This document shows positions 56,318-64,000 of a stretch of DNA of 64,000 nucleotides, in pieces. Within the stretch, counting starts at the first letter, position 1. Every line of letters starts with the position of its first letter. The stretch comes from Kangiella taiwanensis (GTDB lineage Bacteria; Pseudomonadota; Gammaproteobacteria; Enterobacterales; Kangiellaceae). The notes under the pieces were generated by a model that did no database searches, had not been told where the DNA came from, and saw only the letters and a list, made by a program, of their open reading frames with translations. Location: contig NZ_JAHCLT010000001.1 in NCBI RefSeq assembly GCF_020005165.1, positions 124,001 through 188,000 of the forward strand, given 5' to 3'. The position numbers and the translations under genes were made by a program.

Positions 56318-56765
56318 TTACCCGAAAGAGAAGAAGACCTTAGTACGTTACCTTGGCTTCGATTTCGGGGAAAAGCGAATTGGCGTTGCGACAGGTCAAC
56401 AAACACTCGGTACAACCCAAGCATTGTGTGTTCTCAAGGCGGAAAATAACCAGCCCAACTGGCAGTCTGTCGAGGCGCTAATCAAAGAATGGCAAGTCGA
56501 TGCCTTTGTGGTCGGTTTGCCTTTAAACATGGACGGAACAGAGCAACCGGTGACCTTAATGGCAAAGAAGTTTGCGAAACGACTTCACGGCCGTTTTGGC
56601 TTACCGACCTTTACTCACGACGAACGTTTGAGCACTGCTGAAGTGCGTGAATACCTGTTCGAGATGGGTGGTTATAAAAAGATTAAAGACTCGGATTTCG
56701 ACGCTTACGCCGCTGAGCTCATCCTTAAAAGCTATTTCGAATCCGGTGCCTCAGCACAAGGTTAA
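56310..56765 (+). CDS. ruvX: YqgF-type Holliday-junction resolvase-like protein
   Basis: The 151-residue RNase H-fold protein has YLGFDFGEKRIGVATG (about 11-26), VVGLPLNMDGTEQPVT (about 70), DERLSTAEV (about 107) and DSDFDAYAAELIL near the end, with the acidic catalytic residues in place. Family members are tied to 16S rRNA 5' processing and to Holliday-junction cleavage. The ATG at 56310 overlaps the end of yqgE by eight bases. Confidence 0.95.
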   Translation: MPDYPKEKKTLVRYLGFDFGEKRIGVATGQQTLGTTQALCVLKAENNQPNWQSVEALIKEWQVDAFVVGLPLNMDGTEQPVTLMAKKFAKRLHGRFGLPTFTHDERLSTAEVREYLFEMGGYKKIKDSDFDAYAAELILKSYFESGASAQG

Positions 56766-56769
56766 AAGC

Positions 56770-56797
56770 AAAAAAGCCCAGCGGATGCTGAGCTTTT
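56770..56797. terminator. bidirectional terminator between ruvX and pilU
   Basis: Arms AAAAAAGCCCAGC and GCTGAGCTTTTT pair with one mismatch around a GGAT loop. Confidence 0.82.
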
Positions 56798-56819
56798 TGA
56801 CGTCTAAACCAAGCAATGC

Positions 56820-57965
56820 TTAGAACATGTTGTTTGATCGATCATCATCCATCTCAACCTGTAAGCCTTCGGTTCCATCAGTTAATGAATCCGCGTCTTT
56901 TTCGTGCAACTTGATACGTAAACGCAAGTCGTTCGCTGAATCAGCATGTACCAGTGCATCGTCATAAGTGATTTCACCTTGAACATAAAGCTCGAATAGT
57001 GCTTGGTCAAAGGTTTGCATGCCAAGCTCTGTCGAGCGAGCCATCAGTTCTTTAATCAAGTGAACTTCGCCTTTACGAATATGATCTGAAATCAATGGTG
57101 AGTTAATCATAATTTCAATCGCCGCTCGACGCCCTTTGCCATCAACTGTTGGCACCAGCTGCTGTGCAATCACAGCACGTAGGTTCATCGATAAGTCCAT
57201 TAATACGCGTGTGTGTTCTTCTTTCGGGAAGAAGTGCAAAATGCGGTCTAGCGCTTGGTTCGCATTATTGGCGTGCAAAGTACATAAACACAAGTGACCT
57301 GTTTCAGCGAAAGTGATCGCCTGCGACATGGTTTCCTGAGAACGAACCTCACCAATCAGAATCACATCGGGCGCTTGACGGAGTGTATTTTTCAAAGCAA
57401 CTTCAAATGATTCTGTATCAATGCCTACTTCACGCTGGGTAATGATACATTTATCATGGCGGTGCACATACTCAATCGGGTCCTCAATACTAATAATGTG
57501 ACCATATGAGTTACGGTTTCGATAGCCAATCATCGCTGCTAGCGAGGTTGACTTACCAGTACCCGTTGCACCAACAAAAATAATGATGCCGCGTTTTTTC
57601 ATCACGAGGTCATTCAAAATACTTGGAATTCTGAGTTCATCCGTCGTTGGGATTTTGGTTTCAATACGACGAACAACTAAACCTGGTTGGTTGCGCTGAT
57701 AGAAAGCACTAGCACGGAAACGGCCCACATTTTCAACGCTGATTGCGTACTGACACTCTTTCTTTTCTTCAAACTCTTGCTTTTGGCGCTCATCCATAGA
57801 CGAATGAATCAGCTCTTCGACCTGTGCTGGCGTCAACATGGTTTTGGTCACCGGACGAATTTTGCCGTGCATTTTGATACACGGAGGACGGTGAACGGTA
57901 ATGAACAAGTCTGAGCCTTTATTTTCCATCAAAGCTTTTAATAATGGAGTAATATCCATAGCCAT
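56820..57965 (-). CDS. pilU: PilU twitching ATPase (PilT paralogue)
   Basis: PilU works with PilT in pilus retraction. The 381-residue AAA-type ATPase has an N-terminal PAS-like part (DLFITVHRPPCIKMHGKI), Walker A VGATGTGKST (about 130), the Asp box HIISIEDPIEYVH, Walker B ILIGEVRSQETM and the His box CLCTLHANNANQAL. Its C-terminal tail past residue 345 is acidic. It lies 16 bases after pilT on the same strand. Confidence 0.97.
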   Translation of the reverse strand: MAMDITPLLKALMENKGSDLFITVHRPPCIKMHGKIRPVTKTMLTPAQVEELIHSSMDERQKQEFEEKKECQYAISVENVGRFRASAFYQRNQPGLVVRRIETKIPTTDELRIPSILNDLVMKKRGIIIFVGATGTGKSTSLAAMIGYRNRNSYGHIISIEDPIEYVHRHDKCIITQREVGIDTESFEVALKNTLRQAPDVILIGEVRSQETMSQAITFAETGHLCLCTLHANNANQALDRILHFFPKEEHTRVLMDLSMNLRAVIAQQLVPTVDGKGRRAAIEIMINSPLISDHIRKGEVHLIKELMARSTELGMQTFDQALFELYVQGEITYDDALVHADSANDLRLRIKLHEKDADSLTDGTEGLQVEMDDDRSNNMF

Positions 57966-57981
57966 AGGATCGTGTGCCTCT

Positions 57982-59019
57982 CTAGAATTCTTCTTTGTTT
58001 GCTGCTTTTAAGCGAGCATCGGTGCGTGACACGATGCCTTTGCTAACTAACTGTTTTAAGCTGTGATCCAGCGTCTGCATACCTAACGACATACCTGTTT
58101 GCATTGCAGAGTACATTTGCGCGACTTTCGCCTCACGAATCAAGTTTCGAATCGCTGGTGTACCGATTAAGATCTCATGCGCTGCAACACGTCCACCACC
58201 GTTACGTTTTAATAGTGTCTGTGCAATAACCGCTTGCAATGACTCCGATAGCATCGAACGCACCATCGACTTTTCGCCCTCTGGGAATACGTCAATCACA
58301 CGGTCAATCGTTTTAGCTGCTGATGTGGTGTGTAGCGTACCGAATACCAAGTGACCTGTTTCCGCTGCTGTAAGCGCAAGGCGGATGGTCTCAAGGTCAC
58401 GCATCTCACCTACGAGAATAATATCAGGGTCTTCACGCAACGCTGAACGCAATGCGTTAGAGAAGCTGTGAGTATCGCGGTGAACCTCGCGCTGGTTAAC
58501 CAAACACTTCTTACTTTCGTGAACAAACTCGATCGGGTCCTCAATGGTCAGGATGTGATCGTGTTTATTATCGTTCACATAATCAATCATACCCGCCAAA
58601 GTGGTCGACTTACCCGAACCCGTCGGGCCTGTTACCAAAACCAAACCACGCGGTTGTAGCGAGATATCTTGAAATACTTTTGGCGCATTAAGATCTTCAA
58701 GTGTTAATACGCGCGAAGGAATGGTACGAAAAACGGCTGCTCGACCACGGTTTTGAACAAAAGCGTTAACACGGAAACGTGCTAAATCTTGAAGTTCGAA
58801 TGAGAAGTCAGCCTCTAAAAACTCTTCATAGTCTTTTCGCTGCTTATCATTCATAATGTCATAAATCAGCGAGTGGACTTCTTTGTCTTCTAGCGGCGGC
58901 ACGTTGATTCGGCGAATATCGCCATCAACTCGAATCAGTGGCGGCATACCGGCGGAGATGTGTAAGTCCGAAGCGGTATTATGGCACTGCCCCCAAAACA
59001 AACCGAATACAAGCAACAA
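57982..59019 (-). CDS. pilT: PilT retraction ATPase with replaced N-terminus
   Basis: PilT powers type IV pilus retraction. Walker A VTGPTGSGKSTTLAG, HILTIEDPIEFVHESKKC, ILVGEMRDLETIRLAL and the His box FGTLHTTSAAKTID are intact, and the chain matches PilT from ASDLHISAGMPP (codons at about 58974 down) to the end. The first ~13 codons of a normal PilT (MDITELLAFS-like) are absent; the frame instead reads MLLVFGLFWGQC out of yggS antisense sequence. So the start at 59019 is only nominal. The next in-frame Met precedes PPLIRVDGD. The break coincides with the truncation of yggS. Whether the product is active cannot be judged here. Confidence 0.9.
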   Translation of the reverse strand: MLLVFGLFWGQCHNTASDLHISAGMPPLIRVDGDIRRINVPPLEDKEVHSLIYDIMNDKQRKDYEEFLEADFSFELQDLARFRVNAFVQNRGRAAVFRTIPSRVLTLEDLNAPKVFQDISLQPRGLVLVTGPTGSGKSTTLAGMIDYVNDNKHDHILTIEDPIEFVHESKKCLVNQREVHRDTHSFSNALRSALREDPDIILVGEMRDLETIRLALTAAETGHLVFGTLHTTSAAKTIDRVIDVFPEGEKSMVRSMLSESLQAVIAQTLLKRNGGGRVAAHEILIGTPAIRNLIREAKVAQMYSAMQTGMSLGMQTLDHSLKQLVSKGIVSRTDARLKAANKEEF

Positions 59020-59184
59020 CTAGTACAGTTTGAAGCAATCGCAACACTTTACCGACAATTAAAGGAAAAATACCCACAGATAGACACATTATCTATGGGG
59101 ATGTCCGGTGATTTTGATGCCGCAATCGCCGCTGGTAGTAACATGGTTCGAATCGGTACGGCAATTTTTGGGCAGCGCGACTAA
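58981..59184 (+). pseudogene. yggS: 5'-truncated yggS (PLP homeostasis protein), C-terminal 67 residues
   Basis: The remaining 67 codons match the C-terminal end of YggS-type PLP-binding proteins: MALPPKQTEYK, KYPQIDTLSMGMSGDFDAAI (about 30-49) and GSNMVRIGTAIFGQRD, the phosphate-binding end. A complete protein is about 230 residues, so roughly 165 codons including the PLP lysine are missing. The left border coincides with the pilT break near 58,980. yggS normally stands divergent from pilT and upstream of proC, exactly its place here, so it looks like a deletion remnant and not a foreign fragment. Confidence 0.85.
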
Positions 59185-59317
59185 GTCTTTGTGGCTAAAC
59201 TAACTTCAATGAAAGCGTTGAATTCCAAGCATTAACCCTCATGACTATAGGATTATATGAGGTATTCACATTCACTGCGTTCGTAGAAGACGAGCGCCAA
59301 CCATAAAACAGGCATTT

Positions 59318-60166
59318 ATGACTGACTCCATCGAATTATTAAGTAAGGCAAAAGTAGGTTTCATTGGCGCGGGCAACATGGCCGCTAGTATTTTAGGCGG
59401 ACTGATCCAGTCTGGCCTTCCAGCCGACAGTATTTACGTCAGCAACCCTAGCGCAGGCAAACTCGAAGCGTTAAAGGAAAAGTACCCCAACTTAAACATT
59501 ACCCACGATAACGCCGAAGTTGCGAGTAATGTGGAATATCTACTGCTGTCTGTAAAACCGCACATTATGTCGAGCGCCTGTGAAGACTTTAAAGATATGG
59601 ATTTAAGCCAAAAATGCGCTATCTCAGTCGCGGCAGGCGTCACTTGCGAGACTTTAAATAACATCTTAGGTACAGACACTCCAGTGGTTCGGAGCATGCC
59701 GAACACTCCAAGTCTGATTGGTTATGGCGCGACAGGACTGTATGCTAATGACAAAGTCACTGAGCAGCAGCGCGAAGCCACTAGCGCCATTTTCGACGCC
59801 GTGGGTATCAGCGTTTGGGTTGAGCAAGAGCACTTAATCGACTCAGTCACTGCAGTATCAGGCAGTGGCCCTGCTCACTATTTTTTATTTATGGAATCAG
59901 TGGTTCAAACGGGGATTGAATTAGGCTTGCCTGAAGCAACAGCACGCGAATTAGCCGCGCAAACAGCGCTTGGCGCAGCGGCGATGGTGCAGCAGAATGA
60001 TGACATGGAAATTGGGCAGCTACGTCGCAACGTGACCTCACCTGGCGGTACGACAGCGGCGGCTCTCGACACCCTGAATGATCACAAACTCCCTGAAATC
60101 GTGAAAAAGGCTCTACAGGCATCAGTTAAGCGCGCCAAAGAATTAGCTGAAATTGCGAATCAATAG
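59318..60166 (+). CDS. proC: pyrroline-5-carboxylate reductase
   Basis: ProC makes proline from pyrroline-5-carboxylate with NAD(P)H. The 282-residue protein has the dinucleotide site KVGFIGAGNMAASILGGL (about 12-29), VRSMPNTPSLIGYGATGL (about 126) and the C-terminal signature VTSPGGTTAAAL (about 238). It follows the yggS remnant and precedes yggT, the usual gene order. Confidence 0.98.
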   Translation: MTDSIELLSKAKVGFIGAGNMAASILGGLIQSGLPADSIYVSNPSAGKLEALKEKYPNLNITHDNAEVASNVEYLLLSVKPHIMSSACEDFKDMDLSQKCAISVAAGVTCETLNNILGTDTPVVRSMPNTPSLIGYGATGLYANDKVTEQQREATSAIFDAVGISVWVEQEHLIDSVTAVSGSGPAHYFLFMESVVQTGIELGLPEATARELAAQTALGAAAMVQQNDDMEIGQLRRNVTSPGGTTAAALDTLNDHKLPEIVKKALQASVKRAKELAEIANQ

Positions 60167-60206
60167 TGGTAAAACCCTGACTAATAATATTTGAGCCAAT
60201 ACATCC

Positions 60207-60794
60207 ATGAATAATTTCACCTTCACATTACTTGAACATCTCTCCAACTTGTTGGTGATGATGTTCTTGCTTCGCTTATTGCTACAACTCGGACAGGCGG
60301 ACTTCCATAACCCGATTTCTCAATTTATCCATCGCTTTACTGCACCAGTGATTAATCCAATCCGTAGTATCATTCCTGATCTCGGCCGCTTTAGTACTGC
60401 CAGCTTCATTGTTGCGATGGTCATTATCACGATCAAGTTCTTCATTATTTCGACGGTCTACGTCACATTGCCTACCGAAGCCATGACACTTGGCATTCTT
60501 GTCGGCTTAATGATGCAAGGCGCTCCGGCGATGGGCGGCTTAGTCATGATCGTCACTAACATGCTACTGATTCTATTCTTAGGTCTGATGATTGCGAGCT
60601 TCATGAGCGGTGGTCGTTATCACCCAGGTGTTGCATTCTTATATCAAGTGACGCGCCCTATTTTGCGCCCAGTACAGAAAATTATTCCACCAATCGCTGG
60701 CTCGATTGATTTATCGCCTATGATTATTTTATTCGGTTTATGGTTTTTGCAGGATGGCTTATACCGTTTAGGTGTTAGTCTAATCACTGGCTGA
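60207..60794 (+). CDS. yggT: YggT-family membrane protein
   Basis: The 195-residue protein has two YGGT repeats, each with a helix pair and the motif NPISQFIHRFTAPVINPIR (about 33-51) or TRPILRPVQKIIPP (about 150-163). About four to five membrane helices are expected. The family is linked to osmotic adaptation and cell-division protein placement in other bacteria, with no firm mechanism. It follows proC by 40 bases. Confidence 0.93.
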   Translation: MNNFTFTLLEHLSNLLVMMFLLRLLLQLGQADFHNPISQFIHRFTAPVINPIRSIIPDLGRFSTASFIVAMVIITIKFFIISTVYVTLPTEAMTLGILVGLMMQGAPAMGGLVMIVTNMLLILFLGLMIASFMSGGRYHPGVAFLYQVTRPILRPVQKIIPPIAGSIDLSPMIILFGLWFLQDGLYRLGVSLITG

Positions 60795-60913
60795 GCTCCT
60801 AGAAGAGACATCAGAAAATACCGCAACCCTGCCATAATCCCTGAAACCTAGGCGCCTTTTTGTTATCTTATAGTTATACCCTTTACAAAAGGTGCCGGGG
60901 ATAGGAGATCATC

Positions 60914-61375
60914 ATGAAAAGTATGTTTAAAGCAACAAATCTACTGGTTATAAGCACTTTCGCCTTGTTGACGCTACTGGTAAGCCCCACAAGCGAAGCA
61001 AATGAGAAGCGTGTTGGCGATTATATTATTCACTACAACGCCTTTAGCAGCTCATTTATTCAACCTGAAACTGCGGTCCAATATAAAATCCAACGCAGTA
61101 AATACACAGGATTATTGAACGTATCTGTGCACAAAGTTGTAGAAAACGGCAAAGACAAAGCGTTGAAAGTTGCGATGCAAGGTAAAGCGACCAATAACTT
61201 GTCACAATTTCAAGAGTTGGGTTTCAAAGAAGTGGTCGAAGGTGATGCCGTTTATTACCTCGCAGACTTTCAGTTCCGCGACGAAGAAAATATGGATCTG
61301 GATTTCACCATCAATATACCGGGTTACAAACAGCCAGTAACGATTAACCTTAGTCAAAAGTTTTACGCCGATTAA
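60914..61375 (+). CDS. DUF4426-family periplasmic protein
   Basis: The 153-residue protein has a signal peptide (to about SEANEKR) and a beta-rich mature domain (VGDYIIHYNAFSSSFIQPE, YKIQRSKYTGLLNVSV, INLSQKFYAD), as in DUF4426 proteins located in Pseudomonas between metW and rdgB. Function unknown. Here it follows yggT directly; metX and metW, which lie between in Pseudomonas, are absent. An AGGAG ribosome site precedes the ATG. Confidence 0.88.
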   Translation: MKSMFKATNLLVISTFALLTLLVSPTSEANEKRVGDYIIHYNAFSSSFIQPETAVQYKIQRSKYTGLLNVSVHKVVENGKDKALKVAMQGKATNNLSQFQELGFKEVVEGDAVYYLADFQFRDEENMDLDFTINIPGYKQPVTINLSQKFYAD

Positions 61376-61472
61376 TCATTTCTTTTAAACCACCGCAAAC
61401 GATCACCTTTGCGGTGGTTTGCGCTATAATCAGCCAACGCTTCAATCACTCAACAGCCCGTGTAAAAAGACC

Positions 61473-62072
61473 ATGCAAAAAATTGTTCTAGCCTCAGGCA
61501 ACCGTAAAAAAGTGGCTGAGCTCACTCAGTTATTAGCTCAATTCCAGCTACAAGTGATACCGCAAACGGATTTAAACGTTGAGGATGTACCTGAAACCGG
61601 CACCACTTTTGTTGAGAACGCCATTATTAAAGCGCGCCATGCGGCTGAAGTTACAGGACTACCTGCAATTGCAGACGATTCAGGTATCGAAGTGGACTAT
61701 CTTGATGGCCAACCGGGGATCTACTCTGCTCGCTTCTCGGGCAAGCATGGTGATGACCAAGCTAACAATGATCTCCTGCTAGAAAAACTTCAAGGCGTAC
61801 CCACCGAACAAAGAACCGCAAGATACCAATGCGTGCTGGTTTTTATGCAACATGCCAAAGATCCAACGCCGCTGATTTGCCAAGGCGCATGGGAAGGTCA
61901 GATCATGACGGAAGAATTTGGTGACGGTGGTTTTGGTTATGATCCGCTGTTTTGGTGCGAAGAACATCAATGCTCAGCAGCGCAACTGAAACCTGAACAA
62001 AAAGCCGCGATTAGCCACCGTGGCAAGGCTTTGAACGAATTGATGCACAAACTTCGTGAGTCTATCGCTTAA
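61473..62072 (+). CDS. rdgB: RdgB/HAM1 non-canonical purine NTP pyrophosphatase
   Basis: RdgB hydrolyses dITP and XTP and keeps them out of DNA. The 199-residue protein begins MQKIVLASGNRKKVAEL; a longer frame to 61419 adds residues from the promoter region. TFVENAIIKARHAAE, LPAIADDSGIEVDYLDG (about 64) and the ending AISHRGKALNEL are conserved. Its TAA stop overlaps the hemW ATG by one base. Confidence 0.97.
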   Translation: MQKIVLASGNRKKVAELTQLLAQFQLQVIPQTDLNVEDVPETGTTFVENAIIKARHAAEVTGLPAIADDSGIEVDYLDGQPGIYSARFSGKHGDDQANNDLLLEKLQGVPTEQRTARYQCVLVFMQHAKDPTPLICQGAWEGQIMTEEFGDGGFGYDPLFWCEEHQCSAAQLKPEQKAAISHRGKALNELMHKLRESIA

Positions 62073-63301
62073 TGCTAACCAATCCGCCACTATCATTATA
62101 CATCCACGTCCCTTGGTGTGTGCGTAAGTGTCCCTATTGTGACTTCAACTCGCACGCCGTTAAAAACGTTGAGTCAAATCAGCAAACAGAATTCGACTTA
62201 CCTGAGACCGAGTATGTCGATCGGTTGATCGAGGATCTTGAACATGAACTGCCCAAGGTTTGGGGACGGCGTCTACACAGTATTTTTATTGGCGGCGGTA
62301 CACCGAGTTTATTAAGTCCTAAGTCCTTCGATCGATTGATAAGTGCCATTCGAGCCCGCTTACCCTTCGAGAATGATATCGAAATCACCATGGAAGCGAA
62401 TCCTGGCACGTTTGAAGCTGAAAAATTCAGAGGATTCCGTGAGGCAGGCATAAACCGCCTTTCAATCGGCGTACAGAGCTTTAATCCTAGTCACCTACAA
62501 AAACTAGGACGCATCCACAATCCAGAGCAGGCACAAGCTGCCGCCGAGTTTGCGCACGAAGCAGGATTTGACTCCTTTAACCTTGATTTGATGCACGGCC
62601 TACCCGACCAAACCTTAGAACAGGCACTAAGCGACCTACAAACGGCTATCGACCTTAAGCCTCACCATATTTCTTGGTATCAACTTACGCTTGAGCCAAA
62701 CACTTTGTTCTATCAACAGCCGCCACAATTGCCGCATGACGAAGTCTTGTGGGATATCCAAGAAGCGGGACAAAAGCTTCTCGCAAAACATGGTTATGGG
62801 CAATACGAAACATCTGCTTATGCCAAAAGCCACAAGTTTAGAGCCAAGCATAATCTTAACTATTGGCAATTTGGTGATTACTTAGGCATTGGCGCTGGTG
62901 CTCATGGCAAAATTACCCGATTGGATTTGGGGCAAATACACCGCACCACCAAGAAGCGCCATCCTAAAGATTATTTGAGCGGCTCTATCAACTCAATCAG
63001 CACAGACACTCCGATCCCTGCCCACGAGCTACCGTTCGAATTTATGCTCAATGCACTACGTTTACTCGAAGGCGTACCATTATCCTTGTTCAGCCAATAC
63101 ACAGGGCAATCACTTGCCAGTGTTCAAGACATCTTGCACCAAGCTATCGAAGATGGCTTACTAGAAGACTCAAAAATCCAGTTACAACCAACGGTAAAAG
63201 GCGCTCTTTTTCTTAACGAACTTTTGGAGCGTTTTATCCCAATAGAAACTGATGTTCAAAGCTCTTCTGGTTCAGCCAATATACAGATCACGCAGTTATA
63301 A
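62072..63301 (+). CDS. hemW: HemW-like radical SAM protein
   Basis: HemW is a radical SAM protein that binds heme and is thought to act as a heme chaperone; it was long confused with HemN. The 409-residue chain has YIHVPWCVRKCPYCDFNSH (the C-x3-C-x2-C cluster motif, about 10-28), FIGGGTPSLLS (about 72), SIGVQSFN and the GAGAHGK segment. It overlaps rdgB by one base; this pairing is conserved in gammaproteobacteria. Confidence 0.96.
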   Translation: MLTNPPLSLYIHVPWCVRKCPYCDFNSHAVKNVESNQQTEFDLPETEYVDRLIEDLEHELPKVWGRRLHSIFIGGGTPSLLSPKSFDRLISAIRARLPFENDIEITMEANPGTFEAEKFRGFREAGINRLSIGVQSFNPSHLQKLGRIHNPEQAQAAAEFAHEAGFDSFNLDLMHGLPDQTLEQALSDLQTAIDLKPHHISWYQLTLEPNTLFYQQPPQLPHDEVLWDIQEAGQKLLAKHGYGQYETSAYAKSHKFRAKHNLNYWQFGDYLGIGAGAHGKITRLDLGQIHRTTKKRHPKDYLSGSINSISTDTPIPAHELPFEFMLNALRLLEGVPLSLFSQYTGQSLASVQDILHQAIEDGLLEDSKIQLQPTVKGALFLNELLERFIPIETDVQSSSGSANIQITQL

Positions 63302-63395
63302 TGTCACAAACCGTTAACCCTGTTAGCTTCTTTGAGCGTTAATATGGCACTATAAGCTAACACACAGTCCCTATTTCAAACTGTAGGAAACAACT

Positions 63396-64000
63396 ATGAA
63401 ATACACACTGACTTTATTTATTGCAGCTCTAACCCTTGGCCTAGCCGCCTGTAAAAAAGAAACGGTCCCAGCTGACCATAGTGCACAGCAAAATCAGCAG
63501 TCAACGTTCACCGTGACTGCTGAAATCATGTATCGAGAAAAAATGCTTGTCCCAAATGGCAGTACATTGGCGGTTACATTCCGAGATGTGTCTATCGCCG
63601 ATAAGGCCGCGGAAGTGTTAAGTGAAGAAATTATCGGCTTGGGTAACGGTGTTCAATTACCGCTTAAAGCTGTTCTTGAAGTTCCTAAGAAAAGACTAAA
63701 GCCACGCCATATTTATGCTTTACACGCACGACTTGAAGGGCCCAATGGACAGCTGATGTGGATTTCTACGACAAGACACACTATCAATACTGAGGGCATG
63801 ACACACGATATGGGCTCCGTTATGTTGGAGCGCGTGCAATCAGGAACGGTCGATGCAAAGGTCGATTCAAAATATCCGATCCCCTTCACAGCTCGCGGCA
63901 ATGAACCGGGTTGGTTGGTCGAAGTTCAACAAAACCAAATTGAAATTCAGACCAATTACGGCCAAAACACCATTACAGCTCCGCGGCCAATCCCACAGCC
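63396..64000 (+). CDS. YbaY-like lipoprotein with COG3650-type domain (3' end beyond window)
   Basis: The frame is open from the ATG at 63396 to the window edge. The signal has lipobox LAAC (Cys19). A YbaY/YscW-like beta-sandwich domain follows (about 38-150; VTAEIMYREKMLVPNGS, DVSIADKAAE, LKPRHIYALHARL). Then FTARGNEPGWLVEV opens a second domain of the COG3650 type. The role is unknown; related lipoproteins sit in the outer membrane. A TAGGAAA ribosome site precedes the start. Confidence 0.8.
   Translation, partial: MKYTLTLFIAALTLGLAACKKETVPADHSAQQNQQSTFTVTAEIMYREKMLVPNGSTLAVTFRDVSIADKAAEVLSEEIIGLGNGVQLPLKAVLEVPKKRLKPRHIYALHARLEGPNGQLMWISTTRHTINTEGMTHDMGSVMLERVQSGTVDAKVDSKYPIPFTARGNEPGWLVEVQQNQIEIQTNYGQNTITAPRPIPQ

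Overview
The window looks like chromosomal DNA of a gammaproteobacterium with a mid-40s % GC content (judged by eye). Gene content and order in the right half follow the Pseudomonas-type block hemW-rdgB-DUF4426-yggT-proC-yggS-pilT-pilU / ruvX-yqgE-tonB-gshB / pilGHIJK-chpABC / rsmE-bioA. The base composition and several gene fusions suggest a marine, Kangiella-like lineage; that name is an inference and not proven here.

Left part (1-34.4 kb). It opens with a 3'-truncated VWA-domain lipoprotein, a YiiD-type thioesterase, and a PstS-OmpA fusion gene preceded by a near-consensus Pho box. Next come a beta-carbonic anhydrase and two uncharacterised genes. The fxsA-groES-groEL block has a perfect CIRCE operator overlapping a sigma32-type promoter. 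cutA-dsbD and a DMT permease follow. A three-gene envelope signalling module (OmpR-type regulator, LysM-FecR protein, CHASE2 histidine kinase) precedes aroQ-accB-accC, prmA, a zinc-ribbon DUF3426 protein, dusB-fis and purH-purD. The region ends with ydbH-ynbE-ydbL, a GST, a Ycf46-like AAA ATPase, coq7, a DUF6746 protein and a voltage-gated K+ channel-like protein.

Middle (34.4-41 kb). metK-ahcY (SAM cycle) and bioA-rsmE flank an AT-rich accessory island. The island holds a coiled-coil/zinc-ribbon gene, an attC-like site, a small membrane-protein gene, and about 380 bases of hairpin-rich non-coding DNA. It resembles one or two stranded integron cassettes.

Right part (41-64 kb). A complete Pil-Chp chemosensory operon (pilG, H, I, J, K, chpA, chpB, chpC) controls type IV pilus twitching. 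Its outputs lie nearby: the retraction ATPases pilT and pilU. pilT meets a 5'-truncated yggS at a sharp junction near 58,980, where both genes have lost their starts. This is either a real deletion of roughly 0.5-0.7 kb or an assembly error, and it is the most striking anomaly in the window. gshB, tonB, yqgE, ruvX, proC, yggT, a DUF4426 gene, rdgB and hemW complete the block. The window ends inside a YbaY-like lipoprotein gene.
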